Shown here: piece after piece, positions 41,483-49,006 of the stretch
Position numbering within the stretch: the first letter of the stretch is position 1
How the letters are laid out: each line of letters starts with the position of its first letter
NCBI RefSeq assembly: GCF_004348345.1
Contig: NZ_SMJZ01000024.1
Span: 1-56,775, forward strand
Origin: Nonomuraea longispora
GTDB lineage: Bacteria; Actinomycetota; Actinomycetes; Streptosporangiales; Streptosporangiaceae
DNA: 56,775 bases
Direction of reading: 5' to 3'
Position numbers and translations under genes: made by a program
Notes under the pieces: model-generated
Told to the model about the DNA's origin: nothing
Databases searched by the model: none
Seen by the model: only the letters and a program-made list of their open reading frames with translations

Positions 41483-42667
41483 ATGTTCGCGAACGTCCCG
41501 GGCGTCGTCCGTTCCTGGCCGGGCTCCTGGCGTGCTCGCTCCGCGTTCGCCAAGGACGGCGCCCTCGCGGCGCTGCTCACGGCGCTGGCGTTCGTGCCGA
41601 CGCTGTCCGCCATCTCGGCGCAGCTCGGCGACCTGCCCGGACGTCCGGCGGACGTGCCGGCCCTGGCGCTGGTCCTGGCCCAGTCCGTGCCGCTGGCCGT
41701 GCGCCGCCGATGGCCCGCGGCCTGTCTGGCGGTCGTGGGCGCCGCCTTCGCGGTGCACCAGGCGCTGTCCTACCCGCCGACGTTCGCCAGCATCGGGCTG
41801 TATCTGGCGGTGTACGCGGCCGGAGCCCACCAAAGGCGGTTCCGTCACGGACTCGCCGCGGCGGCCGTCTCCGGCTATGTCGCGCTCGCGGTCGTCCTGG
41901 ACCACCTCGGATCGCCCAATCGAGCCCAGGACTTCCTCGCCTTCTTCCTGATCCTGGTGGTGGTCTGGATGGCCGGCGCGGGGATGCGCCGCCGGCAGGC
42001 GGAGGAGGCCGAGCGCCGGCGGCTCGCCGCGGACGTGGCCAAGGCGTCCGAGCGGGCCCGCATCGCCCGCGAGCTGCACGACGTGGTCACGCATCATGTG
42101 ACCGCCATGGTGGTCCAGGCCGACGCGGCAGGGTTGGTGGTCGCCGCGGCGCCCGACCGGGCCGAGGCCGGGCTCGCCTCCATCGGCGACACCGGGCGGC
42201 GGGCCCTCACGGAGCTGCGGCACCTGCTCGGCGTGCTGGAGGCGACCGGCGAGCCGGGCGCCGCGGACGACCGTACACCGGCGCTGTGCGGGATCGGCGA
42301 CCTGGTCGAGCAGGCCCGCGCGTCCGGCCAGCCCGTCGAGCTGGCCGAGCACGGGGAGCCGCGGCCCCGGTCCGCGGACGTCGAGCTGGCCGCCTACCGG
42401 GTGGTTCAGGAGGCGCTCACCAACGCGATGAAACACGCGGCAGGACGGCCCACCCGGGTCACGGTGCACCACGACCCCGATCGCATCGCCATCGAGGTGA
42501 CCAGCGACGGGCCCGCCGGCGCGGCGCCCGCCGTGCCCTCGGGCGGGCGCGGCCTGGAAGGGCTGCGCCGCAGGCTGCGCACGCTCGATGGCGACCTGGT
42601 CGCCGCAGGCGGGCCCGGTGGCGGGTTCAGCGTCCGCGCCTCCATCCCCGCCAGGAGCCACGCATGA
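41483..42667 (+). CDS. membrane sensor histidine kinase (HisKA_3), paralogue of the 22.9-kb kinase
   Basis: A 394-residue kinase with about five N-terminal membrane helices and then ARELHDVVTHHVTAMVVQ, identical over this stretch to the kinase at 22.9-24.0 kb. The N box is QEALTNAMKHAAG and the G box GGRGLEGLRRRL. The ATG at 41483 gives a natural N terminus. A TATTCT at 41471-41476 is a possible -10 that would make the transcript leaderless. The stop overlaps the response-regulator ATG by four bases. Confidence 0.93.
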   Translation: MFANVPGVVRSWPGSWRARSAFAKDGALAALLTALAFVPTLSAISAQLGDLPGRPADVPALALVLAQSVPLAVRRRWPAACLAVVGAAFAVHQALSYPPTFASIGLYLAVYAAGAHQRRFRHGLAAAAVSGYVALAVVLDHLGSPNRAQDFLAFFLILVVVWMAGAGMRRRQAEEAERRRLAADVAKASERARIARELHDVVTHHVTAMVVQADAAGLVVAAAPDRAEAGLASIGDTGRRALTELRHLLGVLEATGEPGAADDRTPALCGIGDLVEQARASGQPVELAEHGEPRPRSADVELAAYRVVQEALTNAMKHAAGRPTRVTVHHDPDRIAIEVTSDGPAGAAPAVPSGGRGLEGLRRRLRTLDGDLVAAGGPGGGFSVRASIPARSHA

Positions 42668-43347
42668 CCGACACACCGATCAGGGTGCTCATCTGCGAGG
42701 ACCAGGAGCTCGTACGGACCGGCTACGTCACCATCTTCTCCGCCCAGCCCGACATGGAGGTGGTCGGGGAGGCCGCCGACGGCCGCGCGGCGGTGGAGGC
42801 GGCGCGGCGGCTGCGCCCGGACATCGTCGTGATGGACATCCGGATGCCCGTCCTCGACGGCATCGAGGCCACCAGGCAACTGGCCGGGCCCGGCGTCGCC
42901 ACCCCGGTGAAAGTGCTGGTCGTCACCACCTTCAACGTCGACGAGTACGTCTACGAAGCCCTCAGGGCCGGGGCGGCCGGCTTCCTGCTCAAGGACACCA
43001 GGCCGGCGGAGCTGGTCAACGGCGTGCGTACGATCGTCCGCGGGGAGTCCCTGCTGGCCCCCGCCGTCACCCGCACCCTCATCGGCCACTACGCAGGCCG
43101 CCTGCGCCCCGCCGACACCGCCAATCCGGCCCGGCAGGAGGTCGTACGCGCGCTGACGCCGCGTGAGCTGGAGGTGCTCGTACAGATCGCGGCCGGCCTG
43201 TCGAACGCGGAGATCGCCGCCGAACTGTCCATCACCGTCGAGACCGTGAAGACGTACGTGTCGCGGATCCTGATGAAACTCGACCTGCGCGACCGCGTGC
43301 AGGCGGTCGTCCTCGCCTACCGGGTCGGGCTCGTCTCCGCCGGCTGA
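42664..43347 (+). CDS. NarL/FixJ-family response regulator, paralogue of the 22.2-kb regulator
   Basis: A 227-residue regulator: receiver with CEDQ, phospho-acceptor Asp in VVMDIRMP and Lys in FLLKD, then the LuxR-type domain ALTPRELEVLVQIAAGLSNAEIAAELSI with TVETVKTYVSRIL. It shares long identical stretches with the regulator at 22.2 kb. Coupled to its kinase by an ATGA overlap. Targets are unknown; the downstream SRPBCC/DUF4166/TetR operon has its own promoter. Confidence 0.95.
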   Translation: MTDTPIRVLICEDQELVRTGYVTIFSAQPDMEVVGEAADGRAAVEAARRLRPDIVVMDIRMPVLDGIEATRQLAGPGVATPVKVLVVTTFNVDEYVYEALRAGAAGFLLKDTRPAELVNGVRTIVRGESLLAPAVTRTLIGHYAGRLRPADTANPARQEVVRALTPRELEVLVQIAAGLSNAEIAAELSITVETVKTYVSRILMKLDLRDRVQAVVLAYRVGLVSAG

Positions 43348-43352
43348 CCCTT

Positions 43353-43379
43353 GTTTGAGCGACCGCTCAAACGTACACT
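43353..43379 (+). promoter_or_regulatory. TetR operator abutting a leaderless promoter
   Basis: GTTTGAGCG-AC-CGCTCAAAC (43353-43372) is a perfect 9-2-9 palindrome. It directly precedes TACACT (43374-43379), a -10-like box six bases before the ATG at 43386. Repression by the TetR protein encoded last in the same operon is the simplest model. Confidence 0.75.
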
Positions 43380-43385
43380 CGCGCC

Positions 43386-44105
43386 ATGGGGGCCGCGAGA
43401 GGACGGCACGTGCAGCTGTACATCGAGGCACGCATACGAACCGAGCTCGACCTGCTCTGGCACCGCACCCAGGATCCGGCGCAGCACCGGCGCTGGGATC
43501 TGCGCTTCACCCACATCGACCACCTGGCCAGCGCCGGGAGTGAGCCGCAGCGCTTCAGGTACGCGGTCCGCCTCCTGCCCGGTCTCCTCATCTCGGGAAC
43601 GGGCATCGCCGCGGGCGAGAAACGGCGCCCCGACGGCACCCGCACCTCGGCTCTCCGCTTCGCCTCCCCGCATCCCCTCTCACCGATCGCGCGGGGCCGC
43701 GGCTACTGGCGCTACCTCCCGACCGGAGACGGCATCCGGTTCCTCACCGGCTACGACTACGAGCCTCGCTGGGGGCGCCCCGGCCGGATCGCCGACCGGC
43801 TCGTCCTGCGGCCGCTCATGGGATGGGCCACCGCCTGGTCGTTCGACCGGCTGCGTTTGTGGTGCGAGCGCGGCATCACGCCCGAACGATCCCTGCGGCA
43901 CGCGCTCGCCGACGTGGCGGCACGGGCGCTGGCCATCGGGGTGGCCGCGGCGGTGGCGCCCGTGGCCGCCGTACCGGTGGCGATCGCCGCGCTCCTGCTG
44001 CCGCCCTCGCATGTCACGCCGGCGGCCCGGCGCTGCCTGCGCCGCCCGACCGAACACACGGCCGCCACCCCACCCGCCCTCCTGCACTCCGTGAGATGGT
44101 CATGA
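43386..44105 (+). CDS. SRPBCC-like protein with C-terminal membrane segment
   Basis: A 239-residue protein. The first ~165 residues resemble an SRPBCC/polyketide-cyclase-like ligand-binding fold (YIEARIRTELDLLWHRTQDPAQHRRWD, then RFRYAVRLLPGLLISGTGI and WRYLPTGDGIRFLTGYDYEPRWG). The C-terminal part has a long hydrophobic segment (AIGVAAAVAPVAAVPVAIAALLL). The start is probably leaderless. It is the first gene of a coupled three-gene operon with a DUF4166 protein and a TetR regulator. Its ligand is unknown. Confidence 0.85.
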   Translation: MGAARGRHVQLYIEARIRTELDLLWHRTQDPAQHRRWDLRFTHIDHLASAGSEPQRFRYAVRLLPGLLISGTGIAAGEKRRPDGTRTSALRFASPHPLSPIARGRGYWRYLPTGDGIRFLTGYDYEPRWGRPGRIADRLVLRPLMGWATAWSFDRLRLWCERGITPERSLRHALADVAARALAIGVAAAVAPVAAVPVAIAALLLPPSHVTPAARRCLRRPTEHTAATPPALLHSVRWS

Positions 44106-44782
44106 CCTCGATCTTCCAGCGGGCCCTCGGCCCCGACTTCGACCGGCTCCACCCGCGCATCCAGCGTCGCTTCTCCGTCGGGCTCGACAGCGGCGAGGCC
44201 TGCGTCGGCCGCGGCGTGATGGACCGTGTCCGGCACGGCGGCAGGTGGATCCGCCCGTTCCTGGCGCTGGGCGCCACCCGCCACATCCTCGTGCCGCGCG
44301 TCGGCCGCGACGTGCCCTTCACCATCGAGAACTTCCCCTACCGCGACTCCTTCGGCCGCGAGACCGTCACCTTCGTCAGGACGTTCGCCTTCCCCGGCCG
44401 TCCCCAGCGGTTCGACGCCACGATGGTCTTCAGCCGGGAACGTGGCTGCATCGTCGACTACCTCGGCACGCACCAGCACCTCGCCACCGACCTGCACGTG
44501 CACGCCGACCCGGAGGGAGCCCTGGTCATCCGCTCCGGCGAGCAGCGTTTCCGCGAAGGACCCGTGAACACCCACGTGCCGGCCCTGATCAGGGGCGACG
44601 CCGTGGTCCGCGAGTCGTACGACGACCAGGCGCAGTGCTTCCGCGTCCGGGTCGCCGTCTCCAACCGCTACTTCGGCCCGCTCTTCGGCTACGAGGGCAC
44701 CTTCCAGGCCGAGCACATCGGCGTGGCCGCCCACGGCGTGCGCACCGACCTGCGGCCGGTCCGCGAGGAAGCGCGGGCATGA
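44102..44782 (+). CDS. DUF4166-domain protein
   Basis: A 226-residue protein matching the DUF4166 pattern: SIFQRALGPDFDRLHPRIQRRFS at the start, IENFPYRDSFGRETVTFVRTF in the middle and SNRYFGPLFGYEGTF near the end. The domain is uncharacterised and is often found beside NAD-dependent epimerase-like membrane proteins. Start and stop both overlap neighbours by four bases (ATGA), indicating tight coupling. ATG at 44102; an upstream ATG at 44096 is possible. Confidence 0.88.
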   Translation: MTSIFQRALGPDFDRLHPRIQRRFSVGLDSGEACVGRGVMDRVRHGGRWIRPFLALGATRHILVPRVGRDVPFTIENFPYRDSFGRETVTFVRTFAFPGRPQRFDATMVFSRERGCIVDYLGTHQHLATDLHVHADPEGALVIRSGEQRFREGPVNTHVPALIRGDAVVRESYDDQAQCFRVRVAVSNRYFGPLFGYEGTFQAEHIGVAAHGVRTDLRPVREEARA

Positions 44783-45390
44783 GCAAGGACACCCGTACGA
44801 AACTGCTCGAAGGCGCGCTCACGACGCTCGTCGAGCAGGGCATCGCGGGGGCCTCCGCACGCGCCGTCGCCGCCGCCGCGGGGGTCAACCAGGCGCTGGT
44901 CTTCTACCATTTCGGCAGCGTCGACGAACTGCTCGCCGCCGCCTGCCGCCACGGCGCCGAACAACGGGTCGCCGTCTACCGCGACCGCCTGCGCAAGACA
45001 GGCACCCTGGACGAACTCCTCGCGCTGGGCCGGGAACTGCACACCACCGAACGGGCCGGCGGGCACGTCGCCGTACTGGCCCAACTGCTGGCGGGGGCGC
45101 AGACACAGCCCCGGCTGGCGCCCGCCACCGCCGCCGGGCTCGCGCTGTGGACGGAGGAGATCGAGCAGGTGCTCGGCCGCGTGCTGGCCGGCAGCCCGCT
45201 GTCCGGACTCGTGGACGTCGCCGGACTGGCCAAGGCGCTCTCCGCCGCCTTCATCGGGCTGGAACTGTTCGAAGGCGTCGACCCGGCGGGCGCCGAACAC
45301 GCCTTCGCCGCACTCGACCGGATCGCCGGCCTGATCACGGCGCTGGACGAACTCACCCGGCTCGCCCCGCCCGCCGACCAACCCCCCTGA
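44779..45390 (+). CDS. TetR-family regulator closing the DUF4166 operon
   Basis: A 203-residue TetR regulator with helix-turn-helix ASARAVAAAAGVNQALVFYHFGSVDELLAAA and a typical ligand domain. It is translationally coupled to the DUF4166 gene, unusual for a repressor, which is more often divergent. This makes it a feedback regulator of its own operon. The palindrome at 43353-43372 is the likely binding site. Confidence 0.92.
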   Translation: MSKDTRTKLLEGALTTLVEQGIAGASARAVAAAAGVNQALVFYHFGSVDELLAAACRHGAEQRVAVYRDRLRKTGTLDELLALGRELHTTERAGGHVAVLAQLLAGAQTQPRLAPATAAGLALWTEEIEQVLGRVLAGSPLSGLVDVAGLAKALSAAFIGLELFEGVDPAGAEHAFAALDRIAGLITALDELTRLAPPADQPP

Positions 45391-45598
45391 GATTCGGCAG
45401 GTTTGTGGGCTTTCCGCGCGTTTGTCTGTTACCGGTCTGGAACGTACGCGCCTTTCCGTGTGTTCAGGGGACTTTGTCACGGGTCTGGAGCGGGCAAGCT
45501 TTCCGTGCGTTCAGAGGAACAAGCTTTTCGGGAAACCCCTCGGGCTGGTCGCCGCACTGCGTGCCTTCGGCCCGCTGGACTCGCCGTAGGCGAGGTGG
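45391..45598. repeat. non-coding stretch with degenerate direct repeats
   Basis: CTTTCCG-based units start at 45410, 45452 and 45499, each followed by a (T)GYGTT(CAG) stretch; GGTCTGGA follows the first two (about 45434 and 45482). The units are about 42-47 bp apart and imperfect. The stretch lies between two tetR genes. No coding frame is convincing; it may be a leader, a binding-site array or a decayed duplication. Confidence 0.5.
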
Positions 45599-45623
45599 CT
45601 AAGCGCATAGTCACTCGTAGAAT
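45599..45623 (+). promoter_or_regulatory. operator/promoter of the 45.7-kb TetR gene
   Basis: CTAAGCGCATAGTCA (45599-45613) is followed by TAGAAT (45618-45623), a -10 candidate. The same 15 bases occur, inverted, in the promoter of the secreted hydrolase at 46401-46415. Confidence 0.65.
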
Positions 45624-45678
45624 GCTCGTGCCGGGCCGCTGAGCGGGGGCGGCATCTCTCCGAGGCGAAGGGGCGCGG

Positions 45679-46347
45679 ATGGCCAGACGGCAGGCTCGGT
45701 TCACCGCACAGGACCTGGTGGACGATCCCCGGCTGCGGGACCATTCGCCCGAGTTGTGGCGGGCGGACCTGGGGGAGGTGCAGCGCCGCCTGCTGTCGTC
45801 GGCGGTGCGCTGCTTCGCCGCGAACGGGTTCCACGCCACGACCACGCGCGACATCGCCGACGGGGTCGGCCTCAGCCCGGCCGCACTCTACGTGCACTTC
45901 CCCTCGAAGGAACTAGTTCTGTTCGAGATCATCCGGGTCGGCCACGAGCGGGTCCTGGCACACGTACGCGACCCGTCCATCCTGGCGCTGGAGGGGTCGG
46001 CCGACCGGTTGCGCGCCATCGTGGCGGCGTACACCGTGTGGCATGCCCGCCACCACGTGACCGCGCGGGTCTGCCAGATGGAGCTGAACGCCCTCACGGC
46101 CGAGCACTACGGCGAGATCGTGGAGTTGCGTCACCGGACCAACGGCTATTTCCGCGACGCCGTCGCGCGCGGAGTCGCCGACGGGACGTTCGCGCAGGTG
46201 GACGTCAAGCGGGTGACGCGCGCGATGTTGTCGCTGAGCATCGATCTTGTCCGCTGGTACCGGCTCGACGGCGCCGACTCGCCCGAGCAGCTCGGTGAGT
46301 TCTACGCCGACCTCGCGCTGCGGTTGGTCGGCAGGCCCAAGGAGTAG
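45679..46347 (+). CDS. TetR-family repressor of itself and the secreted hydrolase
   Basis: A 222-residue TetR regulator of the FadR/KstR2-like type, with a 35-residue N-terminal extension before the helix-turn-helix (ATTTRDIADGVGLSPAALYVHFPSKELVLFEII). The C-terminal domain is TetR_C_33-like. ATG at 45679 after GAAGGGG. An exact 15-bp site is shared, in opposite orientation, between its own promoter and that of the hydrolase at 46.6 kb. It probably senses a fatty acyl, hydroxyacyl or aromatic compound linked to the hydrolase reaction; that is inference. Confidence 0.9.
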   Translation: MARRQARFTAQDLVDDPRLRDHSPELWRADLGEVQRRLLSSAVRCFAANGFHATTTRDIADGVGLSPAALYVHFPSKELVLFEIIRVGHERVLAHVRDPSILALEGSADRLRAIVAAYTVWHARHHVTARVCQMELNALTAEHYGEIVELRHRTNGYFRDAVARGVADGTFAQVDVKRVTRAMLSLSIDLVRWYRLDGADSPEQLGEFYADLALRLVGRPKE

Positions 46348-46377
46348 GTACGCGCGTTCGGCGCCGGAATTCACCGG

Positions 46378-46415
46378 TTGACAAGTCACCCTCCGGCACC
46401 TGACTATGCGCTTAG
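46378..46415 (+). promoter_or_regulatory. operator-overlapped promoter of the secreted hydrolase
   Basis: TTGACA (46378-46383) and GACTAT (46402-46407) form a -35/-10 pair with 18-base spacing. The inverted copy of the TetR site, TGACTATGCGCTTAG (46401-46415), covers the -10. The quasi-palindromic core is CTATGCGCTTAG. Binding there would block transcription. The leader to the ATG at 46590 is about 175 bases. Confidence 0.7.
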
Positions 46416-46589
46416 TAACTTCCGTGATCGATTGACCCGAACGTCCGCACACGCACCTTGAGCCAGACCGGTCGGCTCGCTGGACCGGAAGCGGTGGGGG
46501 CCGCGACCACAGGATGCCGGAGCACTGAGCGCCGGCGCGCATGGCGTCCGGCCTGACCGTCGAGTTCCGTTCCCCCAGGGAGTCGCACC

Positions 46590-47978
46590 ATGTCCCTTCT
46601 TCTCCGCAGATCCACTGTCTTCTCGGCCCTGATGGCGTCGCTCGTGGCGATCCCTCTGGTGCCGGTGGCGTCGCTCGCGCAGGCGGACGCCCGCTGCCCC
46701 CACATGGGCAGAATCCACGTTCCGGGCGCGCAGCACCAGGTAACGGCCTGCCTGGACGACCTCACCACCGCCGGCACGGTCGACTCGGGGCACACCGACG
46801 CCGCCGACTGGCAGGGGTTGCACTCCGCGGCCACCCGCAACCCGAGCGGGGTGCCGGGCATCCAGGTCGACGGCTATTTCCGTGACGACTCCACGAGCAA
46901 CCCCACCCACGGCTGGAACCACGACTCCCAGTTCGTGATCCGCCTCCCGCGACGCTGGAACGGCGGGCTGGTCGTCGCGGGGGCGCCGGGCAACCGCCGC
47001 CAGTACGCCAACGACTTCACGATCGCCGACTACGTGCTGGCCAAGGGCTACGCCTACGCCTCGACCGACAAGGGCAACGGCGGCACGGAGTTCTACAAGG
47101 ACGGCAGGCGGCCAGGCGACGCCTACGTCGAGTGGTACCACCGGATGACCCAGATCACCGTCGCCGCCAAGGCCACCGTCGCCCGCCACTACCGCAAGCC
47201 GCTGCGCAGGACGTACGCGGCGGGCATCTCCAACGGCGGCCAGCTGGTGCGCTGGGCGCTGGAGAACCACCCCGAGCTCTACGACGGCGGCGTCGACGCG
47301 GAAGGCACGTACTGGCCGCCGGACAACGGGCCGAACGCGCTGGTCTACCTGCCGGTGGCGCTGCGCAACTACCCGAAGTACGCCGAGAACGGCGACCCCG
47401 AGGCGCACGCCGAGATGCTGCGGGCCGGCTTCGCCCCCGGCTCGGAGTTCCTGTGGGAGTTCAACTACCGCAACATCTGGGACGGCACGCAGCGCCGCGC
47501 ACGCGAGGAGCTCGACCCGGAGTACGACGGCGACCTGGAGGCGGGCATCCCGTTCTGCGAGAGCGGCACGCCCAACTGCGACGCCGACTACGACTACTAC
47601 GCGCGCCCGGAGAGCGTGCACAAGGCGGTGCGGCGGGCCTCGATGACCGGCCGCATCGGCAAGCCGCTGATCACGGTGCACGGGACGCTGGACACCCTGC
47701 TGCCGATCGCGGTCCACAGCGACCCGTACGCCGCGCTGGTGCGCAAGCAGGGCAGGGCCGCCCTGCACCGCTACTACAGGATGGAAGGCGCCTCCCACCT
47801 CGACATCGAGTACGACATGTTCCCCGACCGGATGCGGCCGCTGCTTCCCTGCATGCGGACGGCGTTCGAGGCCCTCGAACGCTGGACGGCCCCGGGCCAC
47901 GGCCACAAGCCCCCGCGCAGCGCCACCATTCCCCGCCAGACCTCCGGCGACGTGGCCAACACCTGCTCCCTCAGCTGA
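46590..47978 (+). CDS. secreted alpha/beta hydrolase (tannase/feruloyl-esterase- or PHB-oligomer-hydrolase-like)
   Basis: A 462-residue exported enzyme with a signal peptide (LLLRRSTVFSALMASLVAIPLVPVASLAQADA). The nucleophile elbow is AAGISNGGQLVRWALE with Ser, the acid lies in VHGTLDTLLPI and the His in GASHLDIEYD. Cys pairs suggest an extracellular disulfide-stabilised fold. The large insertion between elbow and acid (about 150 residues) resembles tannase-family lids. The substrate is unsettled; ester bonds in plant phenolics or polyesters are likely. It is under the upstream TetR. The gene end overlaps the LysR gene end by eight bases. Confidence 0.85.
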   Translation: MSLLLRRSTVFSALMASLVAIPLVPVASLAQADARCPHMGRIHVPGAQHQVTACLDDLTTAGTVDSGHTDAADWQGLHSAATRNPSGVPGIQVDGYFRDDSTSNPTHGWNHDSQFVIRLPRRWNGGLVVAGAPGNRRQYANDFTIADYVLAKGYAYASTDKGNGGTEFYKDGRRPGDAYVEWYHRMTQITVAAKATVARHYRKPLRRTYAAGISNGGQLVRWALENHPELYDGGVDAEGTYWPPDNGPNALVYLPVALRNYPKYAENGDPEAHAEMLRAGFAPGSEFLWEFNYRNIWDGTQRRAREELDPEYDGDLEAGIPFCESGTPNCDADYDYYARPESVHKAVRRASMTGRIGKPLITVHGTLDTLLPIAVHSDPYAALVRKQGRAALHRYYRMEGASHLDIEYDMFPDRMRPLLPCMRTAFEALERWTAPGHGHKPPRSATIPRQTSGDVANTCSLS

Positions 47979-48873
47979 CCGGGGAAGCCCGGCCGCCGGC
48001 CAGCTCGCCGGCCCTGGTGCGGATCAGCCGCTGGACGATGAGGGCGGACGGCGAGGGCCTGCTGTCCTGACGCTGCGTCAGGCACAGCTGCACGGGAGGC
48101 GCGTCGGACAGCGGAAGCCAGACCACGTCGGTGATGTCGGCCGAGGTGTCGAACCCGGCGAGAATGCCGAGACCGACACCTTGGCCGACCATCACCTTGA
48201 CGGTCCGCGCCGACATGGCCTGCACCACGACGTCGGGGGCCGCCACGTGCCGGTGCAGCGTCTCCCACAGCACGGTGCCCGCCCGCATGGTGACGATGGG
48301 CCAGGTCTCCAGGTCACGCCAGTGGATCTGGTCGCGGCCCGCCAGCGGATGGTCGGTACGCGCGTACGCCCCGAGAGGAGCGGAGATGAGCGGTATGCGC
48401 CGCAGTCCCGGCGCGGGCGGGGTCAGCGGCGTGGTGATCACCCCGAAGTCCAGCGCGCCGTCCAGCACGGCGGTCTCGATGGCGGACGAGGCCCCCTCGC
48501 GTACGGTGAAGCGCAGCCCCGGATGGTCGCGGCGCAGCCGGCCCACGACCGGAGCGATGATGGTCTCCACGGTCACCGTGACGCCGCCGATCTGGACCCT
48601 GCCGCGGTAGGAGCCGCTCGACTGCATCGCCGACTCGCGCACCGCCTCCTCGGCCTCGACCAGCCGGCGCAGCGGCTCGATCAGGGCCTGGCCGGCCGGG
48701 GTCGGGCGCACGCCGTGCCGGCTGCGGGTGAGCAGCACGACGTCGAGCTCCTCCTCCAGCAGCGCGATCTGCTGCCCGAGCGTGGGCTGGCTGACGCCGC
48801 ACCGGCCGGCCGCCGCCCGCAGCGACCCCGTCTCGACGGCGGCCAGGAAGTACCGCGCCCGTTCCACCCGCAC
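47971..48873 (-). CDS. LysR-family regulator divergent from the CoA-transferase/transporter pair
   Basis: A 300-residue LysR regulator: helix-turn-helix LRAAAGRCGVSQPTLGQQIALLEEELDVVLLTRS, then a substrate-binding domain (GRVQIGGVTVTVETIIAPVVGRL). The GTG at 48873 gives the common start VRVERARYFLAAVE; an ATG at 48915 would add 14 residues. It faces a CaiB-type CoA-transferase and a MatC-like transporter and likely activates them in response to a carboxylate. Its 3' end overlaps the secreted hydrolase. Confidence 0.92.
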   Translation of the reverse strand: MRVERARYFLAAVETGSLRAAAGRCGVSQPTLGQQIALLEEELDVVLLTRSRHGVRPTPAGQALIEPLRRLVEAEEAVRESAMQSSGSYRGRVQIGGVTVTVETIIAPVVGRLRRDHPGLRFTVREGASSAIETAVLDGALDFGVITTPLTPPAPGLRRIPLISAPLGAYARTDHPLAGRDQIHWRDLETWPIVTMRAGTVLWETLHRHVAAPDVVVQAMSARTVKVMVGQGVGLGILAGFDTSADITDVVWLPLSDAPPVQLCLTQRQDSRPSPSALIVQRLIRTRAGELAGGRASPVS

Positions 48874-48885
48874 CGCGCCACCATA

Positions 48886-48898
48886 AAGGAAAAACCTT
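48886..48898. promoter_or_regulatory. LysR-type box
   Basis: AAGG-AAAAA-CCTT is a 13-bp interrupted palindrome in the 133-bp divergent region, just upstream of the LysR GTG. It has the symmetric, A/T-centred form expected of a LysR recognition site. Confidence 0.55.
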
Positions 48899-49006
48899 CC
48901 ACCCGTGAACGCCATTCAGGTCTTCCCCGCACGCCGACGGCACGGCATGGTGACGTCCATCACAACCGTCACCCGAACGACGTTCCCCACGTGAAAGGAA
49001 TAACCA

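Noticed and set aside
45410..45520. Direct repeats considered as a CRISPR array or attachment site
   Set aside because: Units are degenerate, spacing varies, and no cas, integrase or tRNA gene is present.
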